Source: Terrimonas sp.
GTDB taxonomy: Bacteria; Bacteroidota; Bacteroidia; Chitinophagales; Chitinophagaceae
DNA length: 56,794 nt
Assembly: GCA_016125075.1 (NCBI GenBank)
Contig: WGMO01000027.1
Location: forward strand, 1-56,794
Direction of reading: 5' to 3'
Below, piece after piece: positions 9,358-18,036 of this stretch; within the stretch, counting starts at the first letter, position 1, and each line of letters begins with the position of its first letter. The notes below the pieces were generated by a model that worked only from the letters and a program-made list of their open reading frames with translations, was not told where the DNA came from and made no database searches. A program made the position numbers and the translations under genes.

Positions 9358-10377
9358 TTATAATTTATTAATAATCTCAATTGTCTTTTCGGCCATGGAT
9401 GGGGTAATATCCAGGTGAACAACAAGCCTGACCCGGTTCGGTGCAATGGCATAGGCCAGCACCTGATGATCCTTAAGTTTTTCAACCAGCTGAGGGGCAG
9501 CATTGTCTTCAAGCTCAAAAATGATGATATTGGTTTCAACCGGCAACAGTTCTTTTACAAAATCTTTTTTGACTATCGCTTCCCCGATAAGGCGGGCGTG
9601 TGTATGGTCCTCTTTTAAACGGTATACATTATTATGCAGGGCATAAATACCGGCAGCTGCCAAAAATCCTGCCTGGCGCATGCCCCCCCCAAAGACTTTC
9701 CTGATCCGGCGTGCTTTTTTGATAAAATCTGATTTACCCAATAAGAGGCTTCCAACCGGGCAACCCAGGCTTTTGCTCAGGCATATCGATATACTGTCAA
9801 AAAGAGCTCCGTATTGGTCGGGTTTCTCCCTTTTGGCAACCAAAGCATTGAATAACCGGGCCCCATCCAGGTGCAGTGCCAATTGATGACTGGCACAAAC
9901 CTCCTTAATTTTCCGGATGGCTTCAAAATCGTAGCAACTGCCCCCGCCGCGGTTGGATGTATTTTCAAGACAAACAAGGCTTGTCCTTGCCTTATGGACG
10001 TCATCAGCATTTATGGCGGCATTCACCATTTCGGAATTGATTCTTCCCCGGTCACCATATAATAGTTTAACGGAAGCTCCTGAGTTGAAGGCAATTCCTC
10101 CACCCTCATATTGGTAAATATGGGCACTTTCATCACAAATCACCTCATCGCCGGGCTGTGTATGACATTTGATGGCAATTTGATTGGTCATGGTGCCCGA
10201 AGGACAAAAAAGAGCGGCTTCCATCCTAAATAAGGAGGCGGCAAGGCTCTCCAGCGCATTGATTGAAGGATCTTCGCCAAAAACATCGTCCCCGACCGGG
10301 GCCTGCATCATGGCCTCTAACATGCCGGGGCTGGGCTTTGTAACCGTATCTGACCTGAAATCTATCTTCGTTTCCAT
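9358..10377 (-). CDS. ltaE: Low-specificity L-threonine aldolase
   Basis: A 339-residue PLP-dependent aldolase of the beta-eliminating lyase family, splitting L-threonine/L-allo-threonine into glycine and acetaldehyde. It shows the N-terminal [14 protein letters not shown] segment, His86 ([10 protein letters not shown]) which stacks on the cofactor, HLDGAR with the PLP-binding Asp171, and the Schiff-base lysine in [12 protein letters not shown] (K202). Length fits the family. It is the first gene of a probable two-gene transcript with pgi. Confidence 0.93.
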   Translation of the reverse strand: METKIDFRSDTVTKPSPGMLEAMMQAPVGDDVFGEDPSINALESLAASLFRMEAALFCPSGTMTNQIAIKCHTQPGDEVICDESAHIYQYEGGGIAFNSGASVKLLYGDRGRINSEMVNAAINADDVHKARTSLVCLENTSNRGGGSCYDFEAIRKIKEVCASHQLALHLDGARLFNALVAKREKPDQYGALFDSISICLSKSLGCPVGSLLLGKSDFIKKARRIRKVFGGGMRQAGFLAAAGIYALHNNVYRLKEDHTHARLIGEAIVKKDFVKELLPVETNIIIFELEDNAAPQLVEKLKDHQVLAYAIAPNRVRLVVHLDITPSMAEKTIEIINKL

Positions 10378-10552
10378 AAATAATGTTGAAAATCAGGCAC
10401 GAAATTAAGCTAAAGCCATCCATCTTCCATATCAGCCACTTATCAATAAAGGATTCTTTTCAGTAACCCCCATTTCCCTGTCGCGTCATACCTATGTCAT
10501 GAGAAACGGCCATTTATCATTAAATCAGGCCGTTTAATTTAAAACAATGTTC

Positions 10553-10578
10553 TTGGTAATGCATAGTACCTACCTTTG
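10553..10578 (+). promoter_or_regulatory. Candidate promoter for the outer-membrane receptor gene
   Basis: A good -7 element TACCTTTG at 10571-10578 has a TTG at 10553-10555. The spacing of 15 bases is shorter than usual, so the -33 assignment is tentative. The start codon is at 10626. Confidence 0.45.
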
Positions 10579-10625
10579 AACTGTAATAATTAAAAACTAG
10601 TACTAAATATAAAAAATCAATTGAA

Positions 10626-13082
10626 ATGAGAAAGATTTTGACTTTGCTGGCGGTAATAATGAGTTTAGCTTTTACAAGCCAGGGACAAATGAAAACCGGA
10701 AAGATTTCCGGCGTTATTAAGGATGGTAACCAAAAGACCATACAAGCGGCTACAATAATGTTATTGAAAGCTGCCGATTCCTCAGTCGTAAAACTCAGTG
10801 TGGCTGATAAAGACGGTAATTTCCAGTTTGAAGGGATTCCGGAAGGGCAGTATCTTGTTAGTGTGACCGCAATAGGTCACACAAAAGAGTATTCACCCAA
10901 TTTTGATATTTCGGAGGCCGGGGAAAATGTTGACCTAAAAACGATTGAACTGGTCCCGGAAGTTAAATCATTACAGGGTGTTACCATCACATCAAAAAAA
11001 CCATTTATCGAGCAAAAGATAGACCGGATGGTGGTGAATGTGGAAGCTGCTGTTTCTAATGTGGGTACATCTGCTTTGGAGGTGCTCGAAAAATCCCCGG
11101 GTGTAACGGTCGACAAAGATGGCAATATCAGCCTCAAAGGTAAACAGGGTGTACAGGTCTATATTGATGGAAGGCCATCCTACCTGTCAGGTGCCGATCT
11201 GGCGAATATGCTGAAAAATATGAGCAGCAGCCAGTTGGACCAGATTGAGCTGATGACAAACCCGCCGGCTAAATATGATGCGGCAGGAAATTCCGGTATC
11301 ATCAATATCAAAACAAAAAAGACCAAGCAGTTTGGTTACAGTGGCAGTATTTCTTCTACCTGGAGCCAGGGAAGGTATCCAAAGGTTTCAGAATCCGTGA
11401 ATTTTAATTACAGGAAAAACAAAGTGAATATCTTCACCAACCTGGGCTATAGTAACCGCAAAAATTTCCAGAACCTGGATATACAGCGTAAGTTTATTGA
11501 GTTCAGTTCAAAAGAATTAAAGTCACGGTTTGACCAGGAGTCAAGGATCATTGAGTCCGGTAAATCTTATAATGCCAAACTGGGCCTTGATTATAATGCT
11601 TCTAAAAATACAACATTGGGTTTTGTATTGAATGGGTTTTACAATCCAGGCGTTTTTGGCAACCACAGTGATGTATTTATATCAGACCCCAATAATATAT
11701 TGCTGAGCGAAACGAAGGCAAGTACCAGCAATAACAGGAAGTGGGAAAATTTCAGTTCCAATATCAATATGCGTCATGTATTTGATTCAACCGGAACAGA
11801 ACTGACCATGGATGCAGACTATTTAAACTATACCAGCACCAATGCACAGGACCTGGTGAACGCCTATTATGATCAGGTGGGAATGCCGACCTACAAAGCC
11901 GATACCCTGCTGGGTCATCTGCCCCAGGATATCAGCATCTATTCCTATAAGGCTGATTTCAGCAAACCCCTGAAGAACGGGGCAAAATTTGAGGCAGGTG
12001 TGAAAACCAGTTACGTTAAGACCGATAATAATGCCATCTATGACAGCCTGAATTATGGTGTATTGGTTCCGGATCTTGGGAGAAGCAACCATTTTATTTA
12101 TAAGGAAAATGTCAATGCTGCCTATGCCAATTTCAGCAGGCCTTTATCAAAGAAAGTGTTTGCTCAATTGGGGCTAAGGGTGGAGAATACGCATGCTCAG
12201 GGTGACCAGGTAACCAGCAATGAAAAATTTGACAGGAAGTATACCCAACTGTTCCCGACAGCCTATATCCAGTATACGGTCAACGATAAGAACAGTTTTG
12301 TGATCAATTACGGCAGGAGGATCAATCGCCCCGATTACAGCGACCTGAACCCTTTTATCATGTTCCTTGATAAATATACTTTTGAGCAGGGTAATCCTAA
12401 CCTCAAGCCGCAGTTTGCCCATAATATAGAACTGAGCCATACCTATAAAGGATTTTTAACGACTACGTTGAATTATAACAAGACCACGGACATCATTACA
12501 GATGTATTGGAACAGAATACCGATAAGAACGAAACCTTTATCAGGAAGCAGAATGTGGCCAGTCAGCGCCAGTATGGGATATCTGTTGCCGGTGGCGGAC
12601 CCATTAAGAAATGGTGGAGCATGAATGTGTGGTTGAATGCCTACAATAACCTCTATGAAGGTGTCGTGAATGGCGACAATATTTCCCTGGGAGCCACTAC
12701 TGGTCAGGCCAATATTTCCAACCAGTTCAAATTTGATGGAGGATGGAGTGCTGAACTGAGTGGGTTCTATACAACGCCCATGGTGGAAGGTGTGTTTGAA
12801 GTCAAAGGTTTTGGTATGATGAATATGGGTGTGAGCAAGCAGGTACTGAATAAAAAAGGGACGATCCGCTTTTCTGTACGGGATCTGCTGAACACGCAGA
12901 AAATCAGAGGAACCAGCCAGTTCAGCAATATCGATGCCGCTTTCCAGCAGACACGCGATTCCAGGCAGTTTGCGATTGGTTTCAGCTACCGGTTTAGCAA
13001 GGGAAAAGCCGCAAGTGCTCCAAAAAGGAAGATCGGTGGTGCCGATACCGAGCAGAACCGCGTGAAAGTGGATGGCAACTAA
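10626..13082 (+). CDS. TonB-dependent-receptor-like outer membrane beta-barrel protein
   Basis: An 818-residue outer-membrane protein. A signal peptide (MRKILTLLAVIMSLAFTSQGQ) precedes a carboxypeptidase regulatory-like domain (~residues 25-110, GKISGVIKDGNQKTIQAATI). Next is a plug region (~120-225) with VLEKSPGVTVDKDGNISLKGKQG-type sequence and VQVYIDGRPSYLSG. The rest is a beta-barrel of the outer-membrane beta-barrel family common in Bacteroidota. It ends with a basic tail after FSYRFSKGKA rather than an aromatic final residue. No SusD partner or TonB gene is adjacent, so it is not a Sus-type nutrient pair. Substrate unknown. Confidence 0.9.
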   Translation: MRKILTLLAVIMSLAFTSQGQMKTGKISGVIKDGNQKTIQAATIMLLKAADSSVVKLSVADKDGNFQFEGIPEGQYLVSVTAIGHTKEYSPNFDISEAGENVDLKTIELVPEVKSLQGVTITSKKPFIEQKIDRMVVNVEAAVSNVGTSALEVLEKSPGVTVDKDGNISLKGKQGVQVYIDGRPSYLSGADLANMLKNMSSSQLDQIELMTNPPAKYDAAGNSGIINIKTKKTKQFGYSGSISSTWSQGRYPKVSESVNFNYRKNKVNIFTNLGYSNRKNFQNLDIQRKFIEFSSKELKSRFDQESRIIESGKSYNAKLGLDYNASKNTTLGFVLNGFYNPGVFGNHSDVFISDPNNILLSETKASTSNNRKWENFSSNINMRHVFDSTGTELTMDADYLNYTSTNAQDLVNAYYDQVGMPTYKADTLLGHLPQDISIYSYKADFSKPLKNGAKFEAGVKTSYVKTDNNAIYDSLNYGVLVPDLGRSNHFIYKENVNAAYANFSRPLSKKVFAQLGLRVENTHAQGDQVTSNEKFDRKYTQLFPTAYIQYTVNDKNSFVINYGRRINRPDYSDLNPFIMFLDKYTFEQGNPNLKPQFAHNIELSHTYKGFLTTTLNYNKTTDIITDVLEQNTDKNETFIRKQNVASQRQYGISVAGGGPIKKWWSMNVWLNAYNNLYEGVVNGDNISLGATTGQANISNQFKFDGGWSAELSGFYTTPMVEGVFEVKGFGMMNMGVSKQVLNKKGTIRFSVRDLLNTQKIRGTSQFSNIDAAFQQTRDSRQFAIGFSYRFSKGKAASAPKRKIGGADTEQNRVKVDGN

Positions 13083-13130
13083 TCATTAACTCCCAATATA
13101 AGAGACTCATTATCCATTCCCACAGAGTCA

Positions 13131-13162
13131 ATACCATCCCGCTTTTGCGGGGTGGTATTTTT
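13131..13162 (+). terminator. Terminator of the outer-membrane receptor gene
   Basis: A 12-bp stem ATACCATCCCGC / GCGGGGTGGTAT with one G-T pair and a short T loop, followed by TTTT. Confidence 0.85.
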
Positions 13163-13227
13163 ATGGGGTGTACCGGAAGGAAAAGATTTCCATTCCTTTT
13201 CAGGACAGGGGCATAAGCTGCAATCTT

Positions 13228-13235
13228 TATATTTG
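13228..13235 (+). promoter_or_regulatory. -7 promoter element of yajQ
   Basis: TATATTTG matches the TAnnTTTG consensus, 14 bases before the ATG at 13250, so the 5' leader would be only about 8 bases. No convincing -33 TTTG is present. Confidence 0.5.
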
Positions 13236-13249
13236 TAAAAAAATCTGCT

Positions 13250-13741
13250 ATGCCATCTTTCGATATCGTTAGTAAGGTTGATGCTCAGGCACTGGATAAT
13301 GCCGTAAATGTAACAACCAAGGAAATCACCAATCGTTTTGATTTCAAAGGCAGCCATATCGTGATCGATCTGAACAAAAAGGAATTCAAGCTGAATCTTG
13401 AAACCGATGATGATATGAAAATGCGGCAGTTGATTGATGTCCTGATCAGCCGGGCCCATAAACAGGGTATTGCTCCCGAAGCCTTTGATTATTCAAAAGA
13501 AGGATACCTCAGCGGTAAGATTTGGAAGCAGGAGGTCCAGGTGAGGAATGGTTTAAAACAGGAGGATGCCAAGAAAATCGTAAAACTCATCAAAGATGCC
13601 GGGCTCAGGGTCCAGGCCTCCATCAATGATGACCTGGTGCGGGTTACCGGTAAAAAGATCGATGATCTTCAAACGGTGATCCAGGCTTCCAAGAGCTGGG
13701 ATCTGGGTATTCCTCTCCAATACGAGAATATGCGTTCATAA
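13250..13741 (+). CDS. yajQ: YajQ-family nucleotide/cyclic-di-GMP-binding protein
   Basis: A 163-residue protein of normal family length. It has the invariant start MPSFDIVSKVDAQALDNAVN, the NRFDFKGS motif, and the C-terminal SINDDLVRVTGKKIDDLQTVI and DLGIPLQYENMR segments. In Xanthomonas, YajQ homologues bind cyclic di-GMP and alter transcription; here only family membership can be seen. It is flanked by a terminator upstream and by the untranslated region holding the candidate RNA downstream. Confidence 0.95.
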   Translation: MPSFDIVSKVDAQALDNAVNVTTKEITNRFDFKGSHIVIDLNKKEFKLNLETDDDMKMRQLIDVLISRAHKQGIAPEAFDYSKEGYLSGKIWKQEVQVRNGLKQEDAKKIVKLIKDAGLRVQASINDDLVRVTGKKIDDLQTVIQASKSWDLGIPLQYENMRS

Positions 13742-13859
13742 ACCCCTTCAAAACCTGAATAACACCGGCATTTAGGTGCAAAACCAGGTGCAGAACCGGT
13801 GCATATCAAACAGGCGAAAAATTTGGAATCGGGTATACTGTAATCGTATCTTCAATACA

Positions 13860-14082
13860 TAAATCATACGGAGCTGAAAAGTGAAGTGTGATGAAGACTA
13901 AAGGAAACTGTCAAAGGTAGAATTTGGTCGCTGGATGAAAGAATCCCCTCAAAAGGAGGAAATCAACCAGGGAGGTGGATGGGTCCTTCAAAAGACTTAA
14001 AACCTCGAAAAGCGTTGGAATCGTAAACTGAAAAGATGCTTCGGCGGAAACTCAGTTGAAAATCCCGGCGCTTTTCATTTTT
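13860..14082 (+). ncRNA. Candidate structured non-coding RNA, class not recognised
   Basis: The 464-bp gap between yajQ and rpmE2 has no plausible protein gene but is unlike ordinary spacer. It contains a series of short GC hairpins (GGAT-GAAAGA-ATCC, CCTC-AAAA-GGAGG, GTC-N8-GAC). It ends in a long interrupted hairpin at 14007-14076: GAAAAGCG pairs with CGCTTTTC, enclosing GGA/TCC, ACTGA/TCAGT and GC-TTCG-GC with purine-rich internal loops, then a T run. This looks like a transcript with an intrinsic terminator. A weak promoter (TTTG at 13822, TATCTTCA at 13847) would start it near 13860. It does not match the conserved cores of tmRNA, RNase P, SRP RNA or 6S RNA that I can recall. Upstream, GGTGCA occurs three times (13775-13802). 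Confidence 0.45.
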
Positions 14083-14136
14083 AACGTATATCCAATACCT
14101 GCTCTCTTAACCACTGTTTCTCTGCCTTTTTTCCAT

Positions 14137-14167
14137 TTTGCCAGGTGATATCTATTTTCTAACTTTG
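14137..14167 (+). promoter_or_regulatory. Bacteroidota-type promoter of rpmE2
   Basis: TTTG at 14137-14140 and TAACTTTG at 14160-14167 with a 19-base spacer match the -33/-7 consensus. It gives a leader of about 55 bases. Confidence 0.7.
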
Positions 14168-14229
14168 CCGCTCCAAAAAATTAATTCATCTGGACGGCAA
14201 AATCCGTGCAGCCTTTAAATCAACAAGTT

Positions 14230-14481
14230 ATGAAAAAAGGAATCCACCCCGATAGTTATCGGTTTGTAGTTTTCAAAGACATGAGTAATGGTTATTCTTT
14301 CCTGAGCCGGTCAACCGCCCAAACAAAAGAAACAGTGAAATGGGAAGACGGTAATGACTACCCGCTGGTGAAACTGGAGATATCCAATACATCACACCCT
14401 TTCTTTACCGGTAAAAATGTATTGGTAGATACGGCCGGCCGTATCGATAAATTCAAGAAGAAATATGAGAAGAAAAAATAA
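14230..14481 (+). CDS. rpmE2: 50S ribosomal protein L31 type B
   Basis: An 83-residue ribosomal protein of the zinc-free type B group: it begins [11 protein letters not shown], has [12 protein letters not shown] and [21 protein letters not shown], and lacks the CxxC zinc ligands of type A L31. An in-frame GTG at 14206 would add eight residues, but the ATG at 14230 matches the family start. It stands alone between its own promoter and terminator. Confidence 0.95.
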   Translation: MKKGIHPDSYRFVVFKDMSNGYSFLSRSTAQTKETVKWEDGNDYPLVKLEISNTSHPFFTGKNVLVDTAGRIDKFKKKYEKKK

Positions 14482-14534
14482 TTTAGTAATTTTCTGTTAC
14501 TAGAAAGTTTTTTGTTTTTCATGGCTATACTTTA

Positions 14535-14564
14535 AATCCCTTCGTTTTAACGGAGGGGTTTTTT
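14535..14564 (+). terminator. Terminator of rpmE2
   Basis: Stem AATCCCTTCG / CGGAGGGGTT with two G-T pairs and a TTTTAA loop, followed by TTTT. Confidence 0.85.
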
Positions 14565-14591
14565 ATTTTACAGAAACCTTTAGCTTTACAG

Positions 14592-15773
14592 ATGCCTTCC
14601 AGGATCATTTTTACAGAAGAATTTTGCCAGCCGGAAAACCTGTACCCGTTTTCCCTGACCCGGCAAATCCAGGATATCAGGGTGGGTATTATGACCATTC
14701 GGGAAAAATGGGAAAAGATCCTCAAAGCCCCCTCCTCCGATAAATGGGAGGATGATTATAAAGACCTTGACCGTTCTGTTCACCTGGATGAAAATATTGG
14801 AGAGGAGACGTTTTTTATGATCCACGGTAACCTGTTACCGACAAACCGGCTGGTAACGGCCATAAGGAAATTGAAGGATGGGGAGTTTATTTCGGTCAAT
14901 GGCAATGCAGGGGTTATCTTTCGCTTCACCAAAAAACAGATCTCCCAGCCTCATAAGATCAGGGTAACAAAAGCGGTAACGATCAGGGATGAGGTAAAGC
15001 ATATCAGTTTCCCCTGGGATATTTTTCAACTGAATGATTATGGGATCCGGCAGGATTTTCAATGGATCACCAAAAACCGCCTATCTCAACCCTTGTCCAA
15101 AACAAACCGGGTGATCAACCGTCCTGCCGTTTTTGTGGAAAAGGGCGCAGTTGTGGAACATGCTGTACTGAATGCCGAAGACGGACCCATTTATATCGGG
15201 AAAAAAGCAAGAGTCATGGAAGGGTGCCTGCTTAGGGGACCCTTGTCTGTCGGTGAAGGGGCCCTGCTGAAAATGGGTACCAGGGTATATGGCGCTACCT
15301 CGATCGGCCCATATAGCGTGGTAGGCGGCGAAATCAAGAACTCAGTCTTTTTTGGTTACTCCAATAAAGCACATGATGGGTATATAGGGGATTCGGTGAT
15401 TGGGGAATGGTGCAATTTAGGGGCCGGTACCTCCAACTCGAATATGAAAAACAATGCCAGTAACGTAAGGGTATGGACGCAAAAAGGCGAATTGAATGCC
15501 GGCCCTAAATGTGGTATGTTTATGGGTGATTACTCAAGAACAGCGATCAATACATCTGTCAATACCGGAACCGTGGTGGGTGTATGCTGCAATATTTTCG
15601 GGAATGGTCTTACCCCTAAATATATACCTTCATTTTCCTGGGGTTTTGATGCCGTGCAGCGATATGACTTATCCAGGGCTATCGCCGATTTGGAAGACTG
15701 GAAAAATCTCAAAGGACAAACGGTGACAAAGAATGAAAAAGCGATATTGCAATATATTTATAAAAATTTTTAA
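14592..15773 (+). CDS. GlmU-like sugar nucleotidyltransferase/acyltransferase
   Basis: A 393-residue protein of the GlmU-like family found in Bacteroidota. The N-terminal ~190 residues take the place of the nucleotidyltransferase domain (it begins PSRIIFTEEFCQPENLYPFSLTR). From about residue 190 a left-handed beta-helix of hexapeptide repeats follows (GPIYIGKKARVMEGC, GPYSVVGGEI, GDSVIGEWCNLGAGTSNSNM). The classical GxGTRM pyrophosphorylase loop is not seen, so the first domain may use another substrate or be inactive. It is 8 bp upstream of tpiA and probably in the same transcript. The likely role is making a UDP-activated amino sugar for the cell envelope. Confidence 0.8.
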   Translation: MPSRIIFTEEFCQPENLYPFSLTRQIQDIRVGIMTIREKWEKILKAPSSDKWEDDYKDLDRSVHLDENIGEETFFMIHGNLLPTNRLVTAIRKLKDGEFISVNGNAGVIFRFTKKQISQPHKIRVTKAVTIRDEVKHISFPWDIFQLNDYGIRQDFQWITKNRLSQPLSKTNRVINRPAVFVEKGAVVEHAVLNAEDGPIYIGKKARVMEGCLLRGPLSVGEGALLKMGTRVYGATSIGPYSVVGGEIKNSVFFGYSNKAHDGYIGDSVIGEWCNLGAGTSNSNMKNNASNVRVWTQKGELNAGPKCGMFMGDYSRTAINTSVNTGTVVGVCCNIFGNGLTPKYIPSFSWGFDAVQRYDLSRAIADLEDWKNLKGQTVTKNEKAILQYIYKNF

Positions 15774-15781
15774 CTATTAAT

Positions 15782-16543
15782 ATGAGGAACCAAATTGCCG
15801 CAGCCAACTGGAAAATGAATTTGACTTATCAACAAGCGGAAAAATTACTCGATGAAATACTCAAAGCACAAATCGAACTCAGTACGCATCAGCAGGTGAT
15901 ATTTGCAGTCCCGGCTCCTTATCTCACCATGGCAAAAAGCGAAGTGGGAAGAGATAAGAATTTTTTTATTGCCGCCCAAAACTGCCATCATAAAAAATCA
16001 GGAGCCTTTACCGGAGAGATTTCGGCAGAAATGCTCCAGTCCCTGGGTATTAAATACTGTGTGATCGGGCATAGCGAAAGGAGGGAATATTTCCAGGAAA
16101 CCCATGCAATGCTGGCAGACAAAATGGACCAATGCCTTGAAAATTTTATTACCCCCATTTTCTGCTGCGGTGAACCTTTATCCATCCGGGAGTCCGGAAC
16201 ACAAAATGAATATGTTGCCCAACAATTAAAAGATTCCCTTTTTCACCTTTCTGCTGCGCAGGTCCAATCGATCATTATCGCCTATGAACCCATCTGGGCC
16301 ATTGGAACCGGCAAAACGGCAACAACGGAGCAGGCACAAGAAATTCATGCTTTTTTACGTTCTGTAATCAGTAGCCAGTATGGACAGGATACAGCCGATA
16401 CCATTCCGATATTATATGGAGGTAGTGTAAAGGCGGGTAATGCCGCAGAATTGTTTGCCTGTCCTGATGTGGATGGTGGCCTGGTAGGCGGAGCATCGCT
16501 GGTGGCCCAGGATTTTATTACGATTATCAAGGCATTGAAATAA
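15782..16543 (+). CDS. tpiA: Triosephosphate isomerase
   Basis: A 253-residue TIM-barrel enzyme interconverting dihydroxyacetone phosphate and glyceraldehyde 3-phosphate. The catalytic set is complete: AANWKMN with Lys11, VIGHSERR with His97, and the AYEPIWAIGTG signature with Glu169. The phosphate-binding loop YGGSVKAGN is also present. It follows the GlmU-like gene by 8 bp. Confidence 0.97.
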   Translation: MRNQIAAANWKMNLTYQQAEKLLDEILKAQIELSTHQQVIFAVPAPYLTMAKSEVGRDKNFFIAAQNCHHKKSGAFTGEISAEMLQSLGIKYCVIGHSERREYFQETHAMLADKMDQCLENFITPIFCCGEPLSIRESGTQNEYVAQQLKDSLFHLSAAQVQSIIIAYEPIWAIGTGKTATTEQAQEIHAFLRSVISSQYGQDTADTIPILYGGSVKAGNAAELFACPDVDGGLVGGASLVAQDFITIIKALK

Positions 16544-16591
16544 CAGGACATCCCGCATAAATACCATATTGTCATTACCCGAAGGAATCAC

Positions 16592-16960
16592 ATGTTACTG
16601 AGCTTTCTGAAGATCAGGGCCATTGTGAACGGGAAAGAAATATATCCCCTTGCCAACAGCAACCCGATTGTTATCCATTTTGAAAACAATAACCCGAAGA
16701 TCGTCATCACGGATGGCTTCCATTATACCAAACCCCTGGAACTGGTGTACCACCAGGTTCATACTTATTATTTCCACGTAGTATGCACCATCGGAGATGT
16801 ACAAATGTTCTTTGGCTTTATATTCATGGCATTATTCTATTTATTGGGATTGGCTACCGGTTTTCTGTTTTTGAAACTGGCCTGTTTCTTCCCGGTCCTT
16901 TATTTTCTCTATGTATTCTATATCAACAAGCAGGATTTTATACAGCTGAAGGCGGTGTGA
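16592..16960 (+). CDS. Hypothetical membrane protein
   Basis: A 122-residue protein of no recognised family. The first ~65 residues look like a small beta-rich soluble segment (IRAIVNGKEIYPLANSNPIVI). Residues ~70-112 form two close hydrophobic helices (MFFGFIFMALFYLLGLATGFLFL and the next FFPVLYFLYVFY), so it is probably anchored by a helical hairpin. It lies 48 bp after tpiA and could be the last gene of that transcript. Its 3' end overlaps the convergent K+ channel gene by 23 bp. Confidence 0.7.
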   Translation: MLLSFLKIRAIVNGKEIYPLANSNPIVIHFENNNPKIVITDGFHYTKPLELVYHQVHTYYFHVVCTIGDVQMFFGFIFMALFYLLGLATGFLFLKLACFFPVLYFLYVFYINKQDFIQLKAV

Positions 16961-17918
16961 TGACCGGCAACTCCACCGGAACGGTTTCGCTCAGTTTGTC
17001 AAGATCAAGGATGGTGGTTTGTCTGTTCTCACTGGGGCCATACATGGGGATAAATTTTTTCCCAAATATGATTTCATTGAATGTATAGGAACTCCGGGCC
17101 ACTACTGTATTGGAAAAGGTTTCGTCAAAGGCTTTGACAAAGATCATCAGTTCTGCATCGACCATCTTTAAGTCATTGGGGCTAAGCTGCCATAAAAAAC
17201 TTCTTTCATCGATAGGGTGGACGACAGTCCAGTTCAAGGCCAGGGCATTGATCTTGTCGATCTCTACCTTGAGGGGGTAAAACTTATTGACATGGTTGCC
17301 TTCTTCTTCAATTTTTATGGCAAGGGTCAGTTTAACTTCTGCATCGGTGAGATGGTTGTTTTTAAAGGGTACCATCCGGAACATCAGGGCCGTGATGCCC
17401 TTATAAGGTGCAATGATGGCCATTTCGCTGAATTTTAAAAATGCAACAGGCCTCGAGAAACGTCCATATAACAGACCGGTGGCCAGGGCAAAACTCAGCA
17501 GGCCGACAAAGGCTTCAAGGGATGAAATGACACCAGCCCAATGACCCACCGGGTTGATGCGGCCATATCCAACTGTTGTGAATGTTTGGGTGCTAAAGAA
17601 GAAAGCTTCAGCAAACTGGTCGCTGAATGAGCGTGCATTCATACCGTCCAGGTGCTTGACCCCGATAAGCAGGTAGACCCCCGCAAAAAAAAGATTGATC
17701 AGTATATACACCAGCAGCAGCATAAGCCAGAATTTCCAACGGGGGAGTGAAAGCATGGTATGGTACCAGCTATAACGTTCAAATACAGTAAGCCCTTTTT
17801 TCACCACATTGGCGGTCCCGTCTTTACGGTAAAACCGGCTGCCGCTGGCATCACTGCTGGTGCCAAAGCCCGTTGAATTGTCTGAATTAAGATTGATATT
17901 CCGGCGAAAAAGTGCCAT
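16938..17918 (-). CDS. Inward-rectifier-type potassium channel (KirBac-like)
   Basis: A 326-residue channel. Two transmembrane helices (about residues 60-85 and 125-150) flank a pore loop with the K+ selectivity filter TVGYG (about residue 114). The C-terminal half is the beta-rich cytoplasmic domain of inward rectifiers (LMFRMVPFKNNHLTDAEVKL, WTVVHPIDERSFLWQLS). Bacterial Kir channels are gated by lipids and ligands at this domain. The gene is convergent with, and overlaps by 23 bp, the small membrane-protein gene. Confidence 0.92.
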   Translation of the reverse strand: MALFRRNINLNSDNSTGFGTSSDASGSRFYRKDGTANVVKKGLTVFERYSWYHTMLSLPRWKFWLMLLLVYILINLFFAGVYLLIGVKHLDGMNARSFSDQFAEAFFFSTQTFTTVGYGRINPVGHWAGVISSLEAFVGLLSFALATGLLYGRFSRPVAFLKFSEMAIIAPYKGITALMFRMVPFKNNHLTDAEVKLTLAIKIEEEGNHVNKFYPLKVEIDKINALALNWTVVHPIDERSFLWQLSPNDLKMVDAELMIFVKAFDETFSNTVVARSSYTFNEIIFGKKFIPMYGPSENRQTTILDLDKLSETVPVELPVITPPSAV

Positions 17919-18036
17919 GGTTGCAATTATTATAGTATCGTAATTTATTCAAATCTTCTGTAAAATCAGGTATTTAAATTCTTCCTCTATTTGATAACCT
18001 GTTATTAAATTCTTGACTAATAGTTATGTTTGCTGT

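Noticed and set aside
13079-13459. Minus-strand frame opposite the start of yajQ
   Set aside because: It runs through the receptor terminator and the antisense of a conserved YajQ sequence.
13860-14082. Assignment of the RNA as 6S, tmRNA, RNase P or SRP RNA
   Set aside because: The conserved cores of those RNAs are not visible, and its 5' and 3' ends do not pair as 6S or tmRNA would require.
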